A DNA stretch of 42,257 nt from an uncultured Oscillospiraceae bacterium (GTDB lineage: Bacteria; Bacillota; Clostridia; Oscillospirales; Oscillospiraceae). The translations under genes were made by a program, and so were the position numbers. How positions within the stretch are numbered: position 1 is the stretch's first letter; each line of letters begins with the position of its first letter. The notes beneath the pieces were generated by a model. That model searched no databases. It was not told the origin of the DNA and saw nothing but the letters and a program-made list of their open reading frames with translations. The DNA lies in assembly GCA_947591105.1 (NCBI GenBank), contig CANQDL010000006.1, positions 1 to 42,257 on the forward strand. Reading direction: 5' to 3'. Below, in pieces: positions 16,306-24,407 of this stretch.

Positions 16306-17568
16306 TTAAAAATCCGCCGAGATCGCGGGCGCGTTGCTTTCCGCCTCCGGCTCGCCCTCCTGGGCGGCCGCGGGATCGAACTTCTCGGTGGGGAGGCCCT
16401 CCTCCATCCCCTCCTGGGGGAAGGCGATGTAATCGGTCAGATCCAGGCCGTCCGCGATCTCATAGCTGTCCGTGGTCTCGCTGTACTGGCCCAGGGTCAC
16501 GGGGCGCTTTTCCAGCTTGCCTTTTCCGTCGTCCGCCCACACGTAGGCGTCGTCGCCCTCCCGCACCAGGTAATACCCGGGCAGCATGGGCCCGGCGGGC
16601 TTATCCTCTTCCTCGTCCGTATAGGGCTCTATGTACACGTGCTGGCCCAGCATGAGCCCGTCCGTGTTCTCCAGCTCGATATAAAAGGGGTACTTGCTGG
16701 ACGAGGTCATCTCGTCGCTGCTGCTGTCGGAGGATGAGACCACCACCATGCCGGAGGCGCTGTCGTTGTTCTGCACCGGGTTCTCCCAGTCGATCATGGT
16801 CAGGCTCCCGTCCCAGGTCTGCTCGCTGTCCGTCCGGGAGCGGATGGTCATCTCCATCCCCTCCGTGAGGGCATAGGCGTTCATCTCGCTGATGTTGCCC
16901 TGGATGCGCATACGGGTCACGTCGGTGACGGTGATGTAATCGACGCCGGAGCCGGCGGACTGGTCGGGGCTGTAATAGTCGCTGCCGCTGCCGCCGGTCT
17001 CGTCCACGGACATCACCCGGCCGGCGATGGGGCTGACCACCACGGTGTTCTCCAGCGCCGCCTCCATGGAGGCGATGTCCCGGTCGTTGACGGACATGTT
17101 GTACTCCGCCTCCCGGATATCCGCCTTCCGGGAGTCGATCTGCAGGGTGTAGCTCAGCTTGTCCTCTTCCTTGGCCTTGTCCCGCTCCTTCTCCAGCTCG
17201 CCGATCTCCGCGTTGGCGGAGGAGACGGTGTTCTCATAGTCGGCCTTCTTCAGACGCAGGTTTTCCAGATCCAGCTGCATCTTCTCCACGTCATAGGCAA
17301 ACAGGGGGTCGCCCGCCTGGATCATGTCCCCCTGCTGTACGTAAGTTTCCAGCACCACCTTGTCGCCGTCCCGCTGCACCTTGGCGGTCTCTCCGGCCAC
17401 CACCATGCCCGCGTAACGATCCGCAAGGCCCACGGAGCCGGTGCCCACGATAGAGGCCACCGCCTCCACGCTCACCGTCTGGCCGCCGGCTGTCCCGCTG
17501 TTGGAACAGCCGCCCAGAAGGCCCAGAAACACCGCTCCCGCCATAGCCGCCGCAATGGTTTTTCTCAT
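16306..17568 (-). CDS. first adaptor (membrane fusion) lipoprotein of the ABC exporter
   Basis: A 420-residue protein from ATG 17568, preceded by GGAAAGAG; longer in-frame forms lack a ribosome site. A lipoprotein signal ends FLGLLGGCSN with the lipid-modified Cys near residue 22. The first lipoyl half (ETYVQQGDMIQAGDPLFAYD) is near 70-95. A helical hairpin rich in Lys/Glu lies at 95-175, then the second lipoyl half (VVVSPIAGRVMSVD), a beta-barrel, and a membrane-proximal domain ending in TDYIAFPQEG. This resembles RND/MacA-type adaptors. It is first in the operon, and a second adaptor follows the ATPase, an unusual pairing. It is of ordinary size, with an acidic C-terminal tail. Confidence 0.88.
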   Translation of the reverse strand: MRKTIAAAMAGAVFLGLLGGCSNSGTAGGQTVSVEAVASIVGTGSVGLADRYAGMVVAGETAKVQRDGDKVVLETYVQQGDMIQAGDPLFAYDVEKMQLDLENLRLKKADYENTVSSANAEIGELEKERDKAKEEDKLSYTLQIDSRKADIREAEYNMSVNDRDIASMEAALENTVVVSPIAGRVMSVDETGGSGSDYYSPDQSAGSGVDYITVTDVTRMRIQGNISEMNAYALTEGMEMTIRSRTDSEQTWDGSLTMIDWENPVQNNDSASGMVVVSSSDSSSDEMTSSSKYPFYIELENTDGLMLGQHVYIEPYTDEEEDKPAGPMLPGYYLVREGDDAYVWADDGKGKLEKRPVTLGQYSETTDSYEIADGLDLTDYIAFPQEGMEEGLPTEKFDPAAAQEGEPEAESNAPAISADF

Positions 17569-17629
17569 CGGCTCTTTCCTCCGTCTGTGCGCATACCGCG
17601 CCGCTTTCCCGGCGCGGTCGATTGAGCCT

Positions 17630-17678
17630 ATCATAGCACACTCCGCTATAAAAGAAAACCTCTTAAATCTTAAGATTT
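17630..17678 (-). promoter_or_regulatory. exporter operon promoter with upstream operator-like palindrome
   Basis: On the minus strand a good -10 TATGAT (17635-17630) has a poor -35 TTTTCT (17658-17653) at 17-bp spacing. Six bases further upstream is a perfect 14-bp palindrome AAATCTTAAGATTT (17665-17678), overlapping a direct repeat of TTAAGA at 7-bp phase. A weak -35 with such a site just upstream suggests activation by a DNA-binding regulator, perhaps of the OmpR type. Confidence 0.5.
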
Positions 17679-17741
17679 CATTAAAATACAGCCGCCCGGG
17701 GCGCGTCATCTGAAAAGGGGCTGCCGCCGGCAAAAAACCGT

Positions 17742-17770
17742 TTGTCAGATCGGGGATTGTGTGATATCCT
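17742..17770 (+). promoter_or_regulatory. promoter of the DMT transporter gene
   Basis: TTGTCA at 17742-17747 and TATCCT at 17765-17770 with 17-bp spacing, 61 bp before the start codon. Confidence 0.6.
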
Positions 17771-17830
17771 TAGCTGACGCGAATTGCCTTTCGCCGGCAT
17801 AGCGTCTCAGAGCGAAAAGAGGTCTTTCCC

Positions 17831-18769
17831 ATGAACCGCAGATCCCTGAAAAATCCCCTGCTGCTGTTTATCACCGCCCTGGTGTGGGGCGTGGCCTTCG
17901 TGGCCCAGAAGGACGGCATGGCCTATGTGGGGCCGTTCACCTTCAACTGCATCCGCTCCTTCATCGGCGCGCTCACGCTGCTGGCGGCGCTGCCCCTGCT
18001 GGATCGGATTCGGAGCCGGGAGCATACCTTTGAAAAAGGCAGCCGCCGGGATATCCTCATAGGCGGCGCGGCCTGCGGCGTGGTGCTGTTCGTGGCCGCC
18101 AATTTGCAGCAATACGGCATCGCCCTGCAGGACGCCGCCACCAACGTGGGCAAGGCGGGATTCATCACCGCCTGCTACTGCGCGCTGGTGCCGGTGGCGG
18201 GCCTGTTCATCGGAAAGAAGTCCCCCCTGCTGGTGTGGGTGGGGGCGGCGGTGGCCGTTGTGGGCTTTTTCTTCCTGTGCCTGATGGACGGCGTCATGGC
18301 CGGACAGGGCCTGGGCCTGGGGACGAGCGACCTGCTGCTGATGCTGTGCGCGGTGGGTTTCACCGTCCACATCCTGGTCATCGACCACTTCTCCCCCCTG
18401 GCCGACGGGGTGCGCATCAGCTGCGTGCAGTTTTTCGTGTGCGGCCTGCTGGGCCTGCCCTGCATGTTCCTGTTCGAGACCCCCGTTCTGGCCGACATCC
18501 TGGACTGCGCCATGCCCATCCTGTACGGCGGCGTGATGAGCAGCGGCGTGGCCTATACCCTGCAGATCGTGGCCCAGAAGGGCGTGCACCCGGCGGTGGC
18601 GTCGCTGATACTGAGTCTGGAGAGCGTGGTGAGCGTGCTGGCGGGGTACGTGCTCCAGCCCGGCTCCCGGCTCACCGGCTGGGAGATACTGGGCTGCGCG
18701 CTGGTGTTCGCCGCGGTGGTGATGGTGCAGCTGGCGCCCCAGGGGGAGAGGGAGAGAGCAAAAAAATAA
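17831..18769 (+). CDS. DMT-superfamily (EamA) transporter
   Basis: A 312-residue protein; ATG 17831 follows AAAAGAGG. Ten hydrophobic segments form two EamA repeats, each about 140 residues. It starts with the family pattern LFITALVWGVAFVAQKDGMAYVGPFTFNCIRSFIGAL. The second repeat ends VASLILSLESVVSVLAGYV, with the conserved LExV near residue 260. Members export or import amino acids and other small metabolites; the substrate cannot be predicted. Single-gene transcription unit, flanked by a promoter and a terminator. Confidence 0.9.
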   Translation: MNRRSLKNPLLLFITALVWGVAFVAQKDGMAYVGPFTFNCIRSFIGALTLLAALPLLDRIRSREHTFEKGSRRDILIGGAACGVVLFVAANLQQYGIALQDAATNVGKAGFITACYCALVPVAGLFIGKKSPLLVWVGAAVAVVGFFFLCLMDGVMAGQGLGLGTSDLLLMLCAVGFTVHILVIDHFSPLADGVRISCVQFFVCGLLGLPCMFLFETPVLADILDCAMPILYGGVMSSGVAYTLQIVAQKGVHPAVASLILSLESVVSVLAGYVLQPGSRLTGWEILGCALVFAAVVMVQLAPQGERERAKK

Positions 18770-18787
18770 ACGGCTCTGCCAAAATGC

Positions 18788-18825
18788 GGCCGCGCCCCGG
18801 AGAGATCTCCAGGGCGCGGTTTTTG
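18788..18825 (+). terminator. terminator of the DMT transporter gene
   Basis: Stem CCGCGCCCCGG (18790-18800) and CCAGGGCGCGG (18809-18819), with one mismatch, is followed by TTTTTG. Confidence 0.85.
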
Positions 18826-18836
18826 TTATTTTGGAT

Positions 18837-19598
18837 TCAGTCGGTATACACGTTGCCGGAGGCCTCCACGTCGGTGATATCCACGTCGTTGTAGGTGCCG
18901 CCGAAGCGCCAGGAGACGCTCATCGTCCCGGAGGTGCCGGAGGGCACGTCGATGTAAGTGGAGAACAGGCTGGAGCTGGTCAGGCTTCCGTTATTGGACA
19001 CGTTCAGGCTCTTGCCCATGGTGGAGGTGGAGTAGCCGCCGAAGCTGATGGACACGGGGTGGCTGGCCACCGATATACTGTAGGAGTTGATGGTGCCGGT
19101 GATGTACACCCGGCATTTTCCGCTGCCCTGCTCCCGGGCCTCCCAACTGACGTTCATGTTCAGATTGGTGCCGGTGTTGGAGGAAAAGCTGCCAGAGCCC
19201 ACGCTGGTGCCGGGCTTTTCCGTGGGGGGAGGCGGGTTGGTGGGCTTGGCCGTTGGCTTGGCGGTGGGCTTTGAGCTGGAGGAATTGTTGTTGCTGCTGC
19301 TGTTGTTATTGTTGGAAGAACCGCCGCTGTTGGAGGAACTGCCGCCGCCACCGCCGCTGCTTCCGCCGCCGCCCAGAGGGGGACTGGTGAAGCCGGGCAT
19401 GGTGGGCACCGCCACAAAGGTGGGGACGGGCGTCTGCGCCGGCACGTCCGACGCCTGCACGTCGCTGGAGGGAACCGGAGTGGAGACAGGCTGGTCGATG
19501 GAGATCTCCTCGCTGGTGAAGCGGTCAAGCATCACAGCCTCAAACCCCACAGTCAGAGACAGCACGAGCAGCAAAATGGCAACTCTTTGAAGTTTCAT
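18837..19598 (-). CDS. secreted or membrane-anchored protein with Ser/Asn/Gly-rich linker, unknown function
   Basis: A 253-residue protein from ATG 19598. The N-terminal hydrophobic segment (residues 4-22) is a signal peptide or anchor. Residues about 35-70 are Pro/Thr/Val-rich, 75-110 a Gly/Ser/Asn linker with runs of Gly, Ser and Asn, and 111-130 a KPTAKPT/Pro-rich stretch. The C-terminal 120 residues are Ser/Thr-rich with alternating beta pattern (NLNMNVSWEAREQ, YSISVASHPVSISFGGYS) and look like a compact beta domain. I recognise no family. The layout of anchor, flexible linker and terminal beta domain suggests a cell-surface binding protein. Its mRNA leader carries an inverted repeat. Confidence 0.65.
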   Translation of the reverse strand: MKLQRVAILLLVLSLTVGFEAVMLDRFTSEEISIDQPVSTPVPSSDVQASDVPAQTPVPTFVAVPTMPGFTSPPLGGGGSSGGGGGSSSNSGGSSNNNNSSSNNNSSSSKPTAKPTAKPTNPPPPTEKPGTSVGSGSFSSNTGTNLNMNVSWEAREQGSGKCRVYITGTINSYSISVASHPVSISFGGYSTSTMGKSLNVSNNGSLTSSSLFSTYIDVPSGTSGTMSVSWRFGGTYNDVDITDVEASGNVYTD

Positions 19599-19647
19599 AG
19601 GATTATCCCTCCCCTGGCACTCTGGCAGGCGCTCCCAATCATTTCAG

Positions 19648-19700
19648 AATATACCTTTGGCAGTATATTGCATTATACGCCCTTTTCTCCGGGAACGCAA
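19648..19700 (-). promoter_or_regulatory. promoter and leader inverted repeat of the secreted-protein gene
   Basis: On the minus strand TTGCGT (19700-19695), 17-bp spacer, TATAAT (19677-19672). Just downstream an inverted repeat AATATAC/GTATATT (19648-19669) overlaps the expected transcription start region and could be a repressor site. Confidence 0.6.
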
Positions 19701-19706
19701 CCATTT

Positions 19707-20882
19707 TTACCGGCCCATGGCCAGCTGAAAGTAGTTGCATTCCAATAACTGCCGGGCGTAGGAATATCTGTCATACACCACCTGCCGCATCCGGCCCACG
19801 TACCGGCGGGCCTCGCTCTGGCCGGAAAAACGCCCGTCCGTCGGGGAAAACACCCCCTCCACGGCGTGGTAGCGCCCCGCCGCCGTCACCCAGTCGCAGT
19901 AGGCGCTTCCTGCCAGACTCACCGGCACGTCCACCTCCGGCCCGTCCGCCAGCACGTCCCGCCCGGACAGGAACCGGGCGTCGTAGGGCGCGCCGAAGAG
20001 ATCCAGGAGCGTGGGCGTCACGTCCAGCTCCGAGCAGGGCGCGGCCACCTCCGTGCCCGCCAGACCGGGAGCCCGGAGAAACAGCGCCCCCCGGCCGGCG
20101 CCGTCCCCTGCCGCCGCCAGACACACCGCCGTGCTGTCCTGTCGGCCCGTCTGCTCCAGAAGCTGCCACAGCTGGGCCAGGGTCTGCTCCACGTCCTGGC
20201 CCGACAGCACGAAATAGGCCGCCCAGGGCCTGCCCGTCTCCGGCGCCGAAAGGGCCTGGGCCAGGGCGTCCCCTTCGGAAGCCGGGCGCTGCTGAACGGC
20301 AAAGCCCAGCGCCTGGTATGCCTCTGGCCGGGCGTCGCCGGTATAGGCCCGGCAGTCGTAGCCCGCCGCCCCCAGGCCCACCCCCAGACTGAAGGGCAGA
20401 TACGTCCCCTGCTGGCCCACCCAGGCCAGAGAGGTGCTCTCCTGCACCGCGGTGGGCGCCAGCCCGGTCAGCAGGGCAAACTCCCGGCCGTCCATGCCCT
20501 GGAACCAGTCGGGGGCGTATACCGACTGAAAGCGGACGCCCTCCGCCAGCATCCGCCACAGCGCCGGCGTCTGCTCCGGGGTTGGGTCTGGGGCCGTCCA
20601 GTTCTCCGCCAGCAGCAGGATCAGATCCTTTCCCCGCAAAAGACCGGTGCAGGGGGTTTTGGCCGTGGGCGTGCAGGAGTAAAAATAGCTCTCCAGCTCC
20701 CGGATGCGGGCGCTGCCCGCGGTGGCCGTACCGCCGGATCTTTTCAGCTCCAGCACGTTGTAGCCGCTCTCGTCCCAGCGCGCCGCCATGGCCGCCGTCT
20801 CCTCCGACGGGGCCTCTCTCGTCCTGGCCGCCACCAGCGCCGTCAGCACCGCCAGCAGTATGGCCAGAAATACCCGCCGCAT
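19707..20882 (-). CDS. LTA-synthase/sulfatase-like protein lacking catalytic residues
   Basis: A 391-residue protein; ATG 20882 follows AAAGGAGG. Only one hydrophobic segment (residues 3-19) is present, so the multi-helix domain of true LTA synthases is missing. The extracellular fold is recognisable: DLILLLAENW (metal-site strand), WFQGMDGREFALLTGLAPT, LPFSLGVGLGAAGYDCRAY, and CSELDVTPTLLDLFGAPYD with FLSGRDVL. In LtaS-type enzymes the second segment reads ST(S/T)DGEF with a catalytic Thr; here it is GMDGREF. The DH metal pair is replaced by AAAGDGAG and the SGH histidine by SGQ. I infer a surface pseudoenzyme, or one with changed chemistry. Intact reading frame and a strong ribosome site argue against simple decay. 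Confidence 0.75.
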   Translation of the reverse strand: MRRVFLAILLAVLTALVAARTREAPSEETAAMAARWDESGYNVLELKRSGGTATAGSARIRELESYFYSCTPTAKTPCTGLLRGKDLILLLAENWTAPDPTPEQTPALWRMLAEGVRFQSVYAPDWFQGMDGREFALLTGLAPTAVQESTSLAWVGQQGTYLPFSLGVGLGAAGYDCRAYTGDARPEAYQALGFAVQQRPASEGDALAQALSAPETGRPWAAYFVLSGQDVEQTLAQLWQLLEQTGRQDSTAVCLAAAGDGAGRGALFLRAPGLAGTEVAAPCSELDVTPTLLDLFGAPYDARFLSGRDVLADGPEVDVPVSLAGSAYCDWVTAAGRYHAVEGVFSPTDGRFSGQSEARRYVGRMRQVVYDRYSYARQLLECNYFQLAMGR

Positions 20883-20961
20883 ACTTGTCCCTCCTTTGCC
20901 CGTGCTGCCTATAGAATGACGCAGCGGCCGGGTCGAAGGCGGTCGAACCCCGTAAAAGGCG

Positions 20962-20997
20962 CGAAAAAAAGTGGGCCCGCCGTCAGGCGAACCCAAA
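20962..20997 (-). terminator. terminator of the degV gene
   Basis: On the minus strand TGGGTTCGCC and GGCGGGCCCA pair fully (two G-U pairs) around TGAC, followed by a run of seven T. Confidence 0.85.
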
Positions 20998-21022
20998 TAT
21001 CCGGTTTTGTGATCCGGGAGGC

Positions 21023-21880
21023 CTACCTCTCCGGGCCGTAGAAGAACAGGGCCACAGTCCCGGGGCCCACGTGGGAGCCGGTGACCGGCTCATAGCAGAC
21101 GGTGAGGATCTCTCCGGTGCATCCGGCCTGCCGGAGCTTATCCGCCACCCGCTGGGCGTCGTCGGCGCAGTCGCAGTGGGCCAGACCCACCGGGCCGGAC
21201 ATATCGGCGCAGAACTGGCGGTACTTGTCCGCCAGCGTGTCCAGAGAGCGGCGCCGGCCCACGTTCATGTGCCGCAGCACGATGTGGCCGTCCCCGTCGC
21301 CGTAGAGGATGGGCTTGACGTTGAGCATGTTGCCCACCACCGCCACCGCGGAGTGGAGCCGGCCGCCCCGGCGCAGGTATTCCAGATCCTCCACAGTGAA
21401 TATCTGGTACATGTGGTCGCACTTGTCCTGGGTGCGGCGCACCGTCTCGTCAAAATCCACGCCCTCGTCCCGCAGCTTTGCCGCGAACAGCACGGGCAGT
21501 CCCTCCCCAAGGGAGGCCCCCTTCGTGTCGATGACGGCCGCCTTCCGGCCGGGGAATTCCTCCCCCAGCTCCGCCGCCACCGTCCGGGCCAGACCCACCG
21601 TGCCGCTGATGCCGCTGGACATGCCGATATAGATCAGATCCTCCCCGGCCCCCAGCACCGGGCGGAAGGCGTCCAGAAACGTGGCCGGCGCGGGCATGGA
21701 GGTGCTGGTCTTTGCGCCGGCGCGCATCGCCGCGTAAAAGGCCGGGCCGTCAAAGCCGTCCTTTGCCACGTCCAGCAGCTTTCCGTCCACCGTGCAGTGG
21801 ATGGGGATGATCCCAAGGCGGTTTTTGTCCACCAGGTCTTGGGGGATGTTGGCCGCAAGATCGGTAAATACTTGGAACAT
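21023..21880 (-). CDS. DegV family fatty-acid-binding protein (first copy)
   Basis: A 285-residue protein; ATG 21880 follows GGAGGAA. It starts FQVFTDLAANIP, with the DegV pattern of a Ser/Thr-Asp-x-x-x-(D/N) loop, and contains TSMPAPATFLDAF, YIGMSSGISGT near residue 96, EYLRRGGRLHSAVAVVGNMLNVKPIL near 168-192, and the C-terminal GSHVGPGTVALFF. DegV/FakB proteins hold one fatty acid and present it to the kinase FakA for phosphorylation, feeding phospholipid synthesis from exogenous fatty acids. No fakA is nearby. A second DegV lies at 35175-36062, and copies commonly differ in fatty-acid preference. Confidence 0.93.
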   Translation of the reverse strand: MFQVFTDLAANIPQDLVDKNRLGIIPIHCTVDGKLLDVAKDGFDGPAFYAAMRAGAKTSTSMPAPATFLDAFRPVLGAGEDLIYIGMSSGISGTVGLARTVAAELGEEFPGRKAAVIDTKGASLGEGLPVLFAAKLRDEGVDFDETVRRTQDKCDHMYQIFTVEDLEYLRRGGRLHSAVAVVGNMLNVKPILYGDGDGHIVLRHMNVGRRRSLDTLADKYRQFCADMSGPVGLAHCDCADDAQRVADKLRQAGCTGEILTVCYEPVTGSHVGPGTVALFFYGPER

Positions 21881-22050
21881 GGTGCATTCCTCCCCGCGTG
21901 TTCTCATTGCCCCCAGCTTACCAGACCGGCGCCGCCGGGGCAACCTCCGGTTCCGTCCCCGGCTCTCCTTCCCGCAAACCGGGACTCTCCGGCCGTGGGA
22001 GGGTGACTCTCTTTTTCGTAGAATCCCGCTTTTTTCAAGGGCTTGCGGGC

Positions 22051-22088
22051 ACAAAAATGCCGGGCGTCCGGGAAAGGACGTCCGGCTG
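22051..22088 (-). terminator. terminator of the 72-residue ORF
   Basis: On the minus strand GCCGGACGTCC and GGACGCCCGGC pair with one mismatch around TTTCCC and are followed by ATTTTTG. Confidence 0.75.
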
Positions 22089-22092
22089 GGGA

Positions 22093-22311
22093 TCAGTGTG
22101 TCTGTCCCGGCTCCATGCCCACCAGGGAGTCCACAAAGGAGCGCATCTCCTCCCGGGAGCGGACGCGGCGGGATTTTTCCAGCACCTGCCGGCGCTCCTG
22201 CTCGCTCAGGCCGGAGAACACGTCCATGGCGTTGGGGTTCTGGGCCAGAGCCATGCCGAATCCCAAGGGGATACCCGGGCCGTTTACGAAGTTTTCCTTC
22301 ACTTTCATCAC
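22093..22311 (-). CDS. 72-residue conserved-looking protein, unknown function
   Basis: Begins with tandem ATG codons (22311 or 22308). The N-terminal half has MKVKENFVNGPGIPLGFGMALAQNPNAM, a Gly/Pro-rich motif I have seen in small Firmicutes proteins without known function. The C-terminal half is a helix-rich region: FSGLSEQERRQVLEKSRRVRS and EEMRSFVDSL. It lies 41 bp downstream of the endonuclease IV gene on the same strand and is followed by a terminator, so it is probably the last gene of the csaB-nfo unit. Confidence 0.65.
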   Translation of the reverse strand: MMKVKENFVNGPGIPLGFGMALAQNPNAMDVFSGLSEQERRQVLEKSRRVRSREEMRSFVDSLVGMEPGQTH

Positions 22312-22352
22312 CGCAGGTAGTATCCCCGGCTGCCGGCGGAGTATGTACCGGC

Positions 22353-23183
22353 TCAGCCGTGGAGCTGGCGCACCAGGGCGATCTCGGCGGCGTAGCCGGC
22401 GTCGTCGTTGGGCGTCTCCAGGATGAAGGGGAGTTTTTCCAGCGCCGGGTGGGTGACGATGCGCCCGATGGCCTCCAGGGGGATGAGACCCTCTGTCAGC
22501 TTGGCGTGGCGATCCTTGGGGCTGCCCAGAGGGTTTTTGCTGTTGTTGAGATGCACGGCCTTCAGCCTGTCCAGACCCACCGCCTTGTCAAAGGCGGTCA
22601 GCACCCCGTCCAGGTCGCCCACGATGTCGTAGCCCGCGTCCCACACGTGGCAGGTGTCCAGACACACCCCCACCTTGCCGGACAGCTCCACCCGGTCGAT
22701 GATGGCCCGCAGCTGCTCGAACCGGCCGCCCACCTCGCTGCCCTTGCCGGCCATGGTCTCCAGCAGAACGGTGGTGGTCATCCCGGGAAAGAGCACCTGG
22801 TTGAGCACCTGGGCGATCTTCTCGATGCCCGTTTCCAGACCCTGACCCACGTGGCTGCCGGGGTGGAAGTTGTAGTATTGGCCCGGGGTGTACTCCATGC
22901 GCGCCAGGTCGTCCGCGAAGGTGCTCAGGGCGAACTCGCGCACGTAATCCTTCTCCGCGCAGGGATTGAGGGTATAGGGCGCGTGGGCCACGATGCGGTC
23001 TATGTCCCTGTCCCGGCAGAAGGCCGCGAAGGCGTCCACGTCGGCCTGGTCGATCTGCTTGGCCGCGCCGCCCCGGGGGTTGCGGGTGAAGAAGGCAAAG
23101 GTATTGCCCCCCAGCGCGTCGATGCGCTGGCCCATGGCCAGGTAGCCGCCGGAGGCGGAGATGTGACATCCGATACGAAACAT
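22353..23183 (-). CDS. nfo: endonuclease IV (deoxyribonuclease IV)
   Basis: A 276-residue TIM-barrel protein. The ATG at 23183 (MFRIGCHIS) is chosen over 23192 and 23213 because AGAGG lies 9 bases upstream. The Nfo zinc ligands appear in order: IGCHISASGG, VAHAPYTLN, YNFHPGSHVG, LLETMAGKG, CLDTCHVWDAGYD, HLNNSKNPLGSPKDRHAKLTEG and FILETPND. It cleaves 5' of abasic sites and repairs 3' blocking groups in base excision repair. It lies 58 bp after csaB on the same strand, so may share its transcript; the functional link is not obvious. Confidence 0.95.
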   Translation of the reverse strand: MFRIGCHISASGGYLAMGQRIDALGGNTFAFFTRNPRGGAAKQIDQADVDAFAAFCRDRDIDRIVAHAPYTLNPCAEKDYVREFALSTFADDLARMEYTPGQYYNFHPGSHVGQGLETGIEKIAQVLNQVLFPGMTTTVLLETMAGKGSEVGGRFEQLRAIIDRVELSGKVGVCLDTCHVWDAGYDIVGDLDGVLTAFDKAVGLDRLKAVHLNNSKNPLGSPKDRHAKLTEGLIPLEAIGRIVTHPALEKLPFILETPNDDAGYAAEIALVRQLHG

Positions 23184-23241
23184 GCGATCCATCCTCTTTT
23201 CTTTATAAATCAACCGGGAGCGCGGCGAATGGCGGCGGTTT

Positions 23242-24309
23242 TTACGTCCCGTCCCCGGCGCTCAAAAGCTCCGCCGCGGCGCCGGCGTTTACCCGCTCTC
23301 TCGTCTGAAGGGTGCGGGCGGAGGCGGACAGGTGCTCCGCGTCCATGTGCATGGCCAGGTCGGCCAGCTCGCACAGGCTCTCCGCCGTCACGTTCTCCAG
23401 CCTCACCAGGGGAAAGCCCGCCTCCCGGCAGAAGGCGTCCACCTTGGGGTCGTAGCTCACCCCCGCGGCGGGCACCCCGTCCCGCAGGGCGAACACCAGC
23501 CCGTGCAGACGCATGGCCAGCACCATGCTCATCCGGCCGATCCGCCGGGCGTCGGCCGACACCGTATAGGGCACGCCCTCCAGCTCCGCGCACACGGAGC
23601 GCACCGCCTGCCGGTCGCCGGGGGCCATGCAGAAGAACACCGGCGGCAGCCTGTAGCGCTGCCAGACGTACCGCACCGCCTGGGCAAAGTCCGGCACGTG
23701 CGCCCAAAAGCCCGGCCAGGGCCGCAGCGCTATCCCCACCTTCCGCTCCCGCTCCCCGGAAGCGCTCGGCAGATTCAGCGCCGGATCGGCCGCCAGCAGG
23801 ATACGGGGCCTGTCCACTCCCCAGTCCCGGAGGGTCTGCAGGCTCTGCTCGTCCCGGACGGTGATCGCGTCCGCGCACCGGCTGAGGATCTCCGCCGTCC
23901 GGCGGCGCTCCCGCTCCCGCCTGATGGGCCCCGCGCCCACGCCGTAAAGCTGTGTGGCACAGCCCATGGCCTTTGCCGCCCGGAGCACCGTCAGGTAGTA
24001 CCAAAGACTCCGGCGGCTGGTCACGTCCTGCAAAAGGCTCCCGCCCCCCAGGATAAACAGCCGGGCCCGGCCCATGGCGAGCAGCCATCCGGGTATGTTC
24101 ATCCGGCCCACGCCGCCGGCGGCCACCCGGCGGCCGGCCTTTTTTCCGCCCCGGGCGATCACCGTCACGGGCATGTCCCGCTCCAGCCGGCGCAGAGCCG
24201 CCGTCACGGCGGCCAGAACCGCGTCGTCCCCGGCGTTGTCCATGCCGTAGGCACCGGATATGACCGCCCCGCGCCGGTCGGCGGGCGGGCGTATGAACCA
24301 GTTTTTCAT
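23242..24309 (-). CDS. csaB: polysaccharide pyruvyl transferase, CsaB type
   Basis: A 355-residue protein; ATG 24309 follows AAGGAGC. The N-terminal nucleotide-fold half starts AVISGAYGMDNAGDDAVLAAV, the CsaB pattern, and includes LFILGGGSLLQDVTSRRSLWYY. The C-terminal half has MSMVLAMRLHGLVFAL near 275, followed by GVSYDPKVDAF, the conserved (R/K)xHxxxFA-type region. CsaB adds pyruvate ketals to secondary cell-wall polysaccharide so that SLH-domain proteins can bind. The NlpC/P60 protein at 30933-32807 with SLH-like repeats is a possible client. Confidence 0.92.
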   Translation of the reverse strand: MKNWFIRPPADRRGAVISGAYGMDNAGDDAVLAAVTAALRRLERDMPVTVIARGGKKAGRRVAAGGVGRMNIPGWLLAMGRARLFILGGGSLLQDVTSRRSLWYYLTVLRAAKAMGCATQLYGVGAGPIRRERERRRTAEILSRCADAITVRDEQSLQTLRDWGVDRPRILLAADPALNLPSASGERERKVGIALRPWPGFWAHVPDFAQAVRYVWQRYRLPPVFFCMAPGDRQAVRSVCAELEGVPYTVSADARRIGRMSMVLAMRLHGLVFALRDGVPAAGVSYDPKVDAFCREAGFPLVRLENVTAESLCELADLAMHMDAEHLSASARTLQTRERVNAGAAAELLSAGDGT

Positions 24310-24319
24310 CCCTTGCTCC

Positions 24320-24348
24320 TTGTGCAATCGGCCCGATTGCGGTACAAT
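24320..24348 (+). promoter_or_regulatory. promoter of the phosphatase-acetyltransferase operon with spacer palindrome
   Basis: TTGTGC at 24320-24325 and TACAAT at 24343-24348, spacing 17. The spacer holds a palindrome GCAATCGGCCCGATTGC (24324-24340), well placed to act as an operator. Confidence 0.65.
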
Positions 24349-24407
24349 GAATGTGAGCAGTATCGCTTTCAATTGGATTATAGCGCATTTTTCGGAAAGG
24401 GGCAACC

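Noticed and set aside
18235-18894. Open frame overlapping the DMT transporter in another frame
   Set aside because: Gly/Arg-rich codon shadow, no ribosome site.
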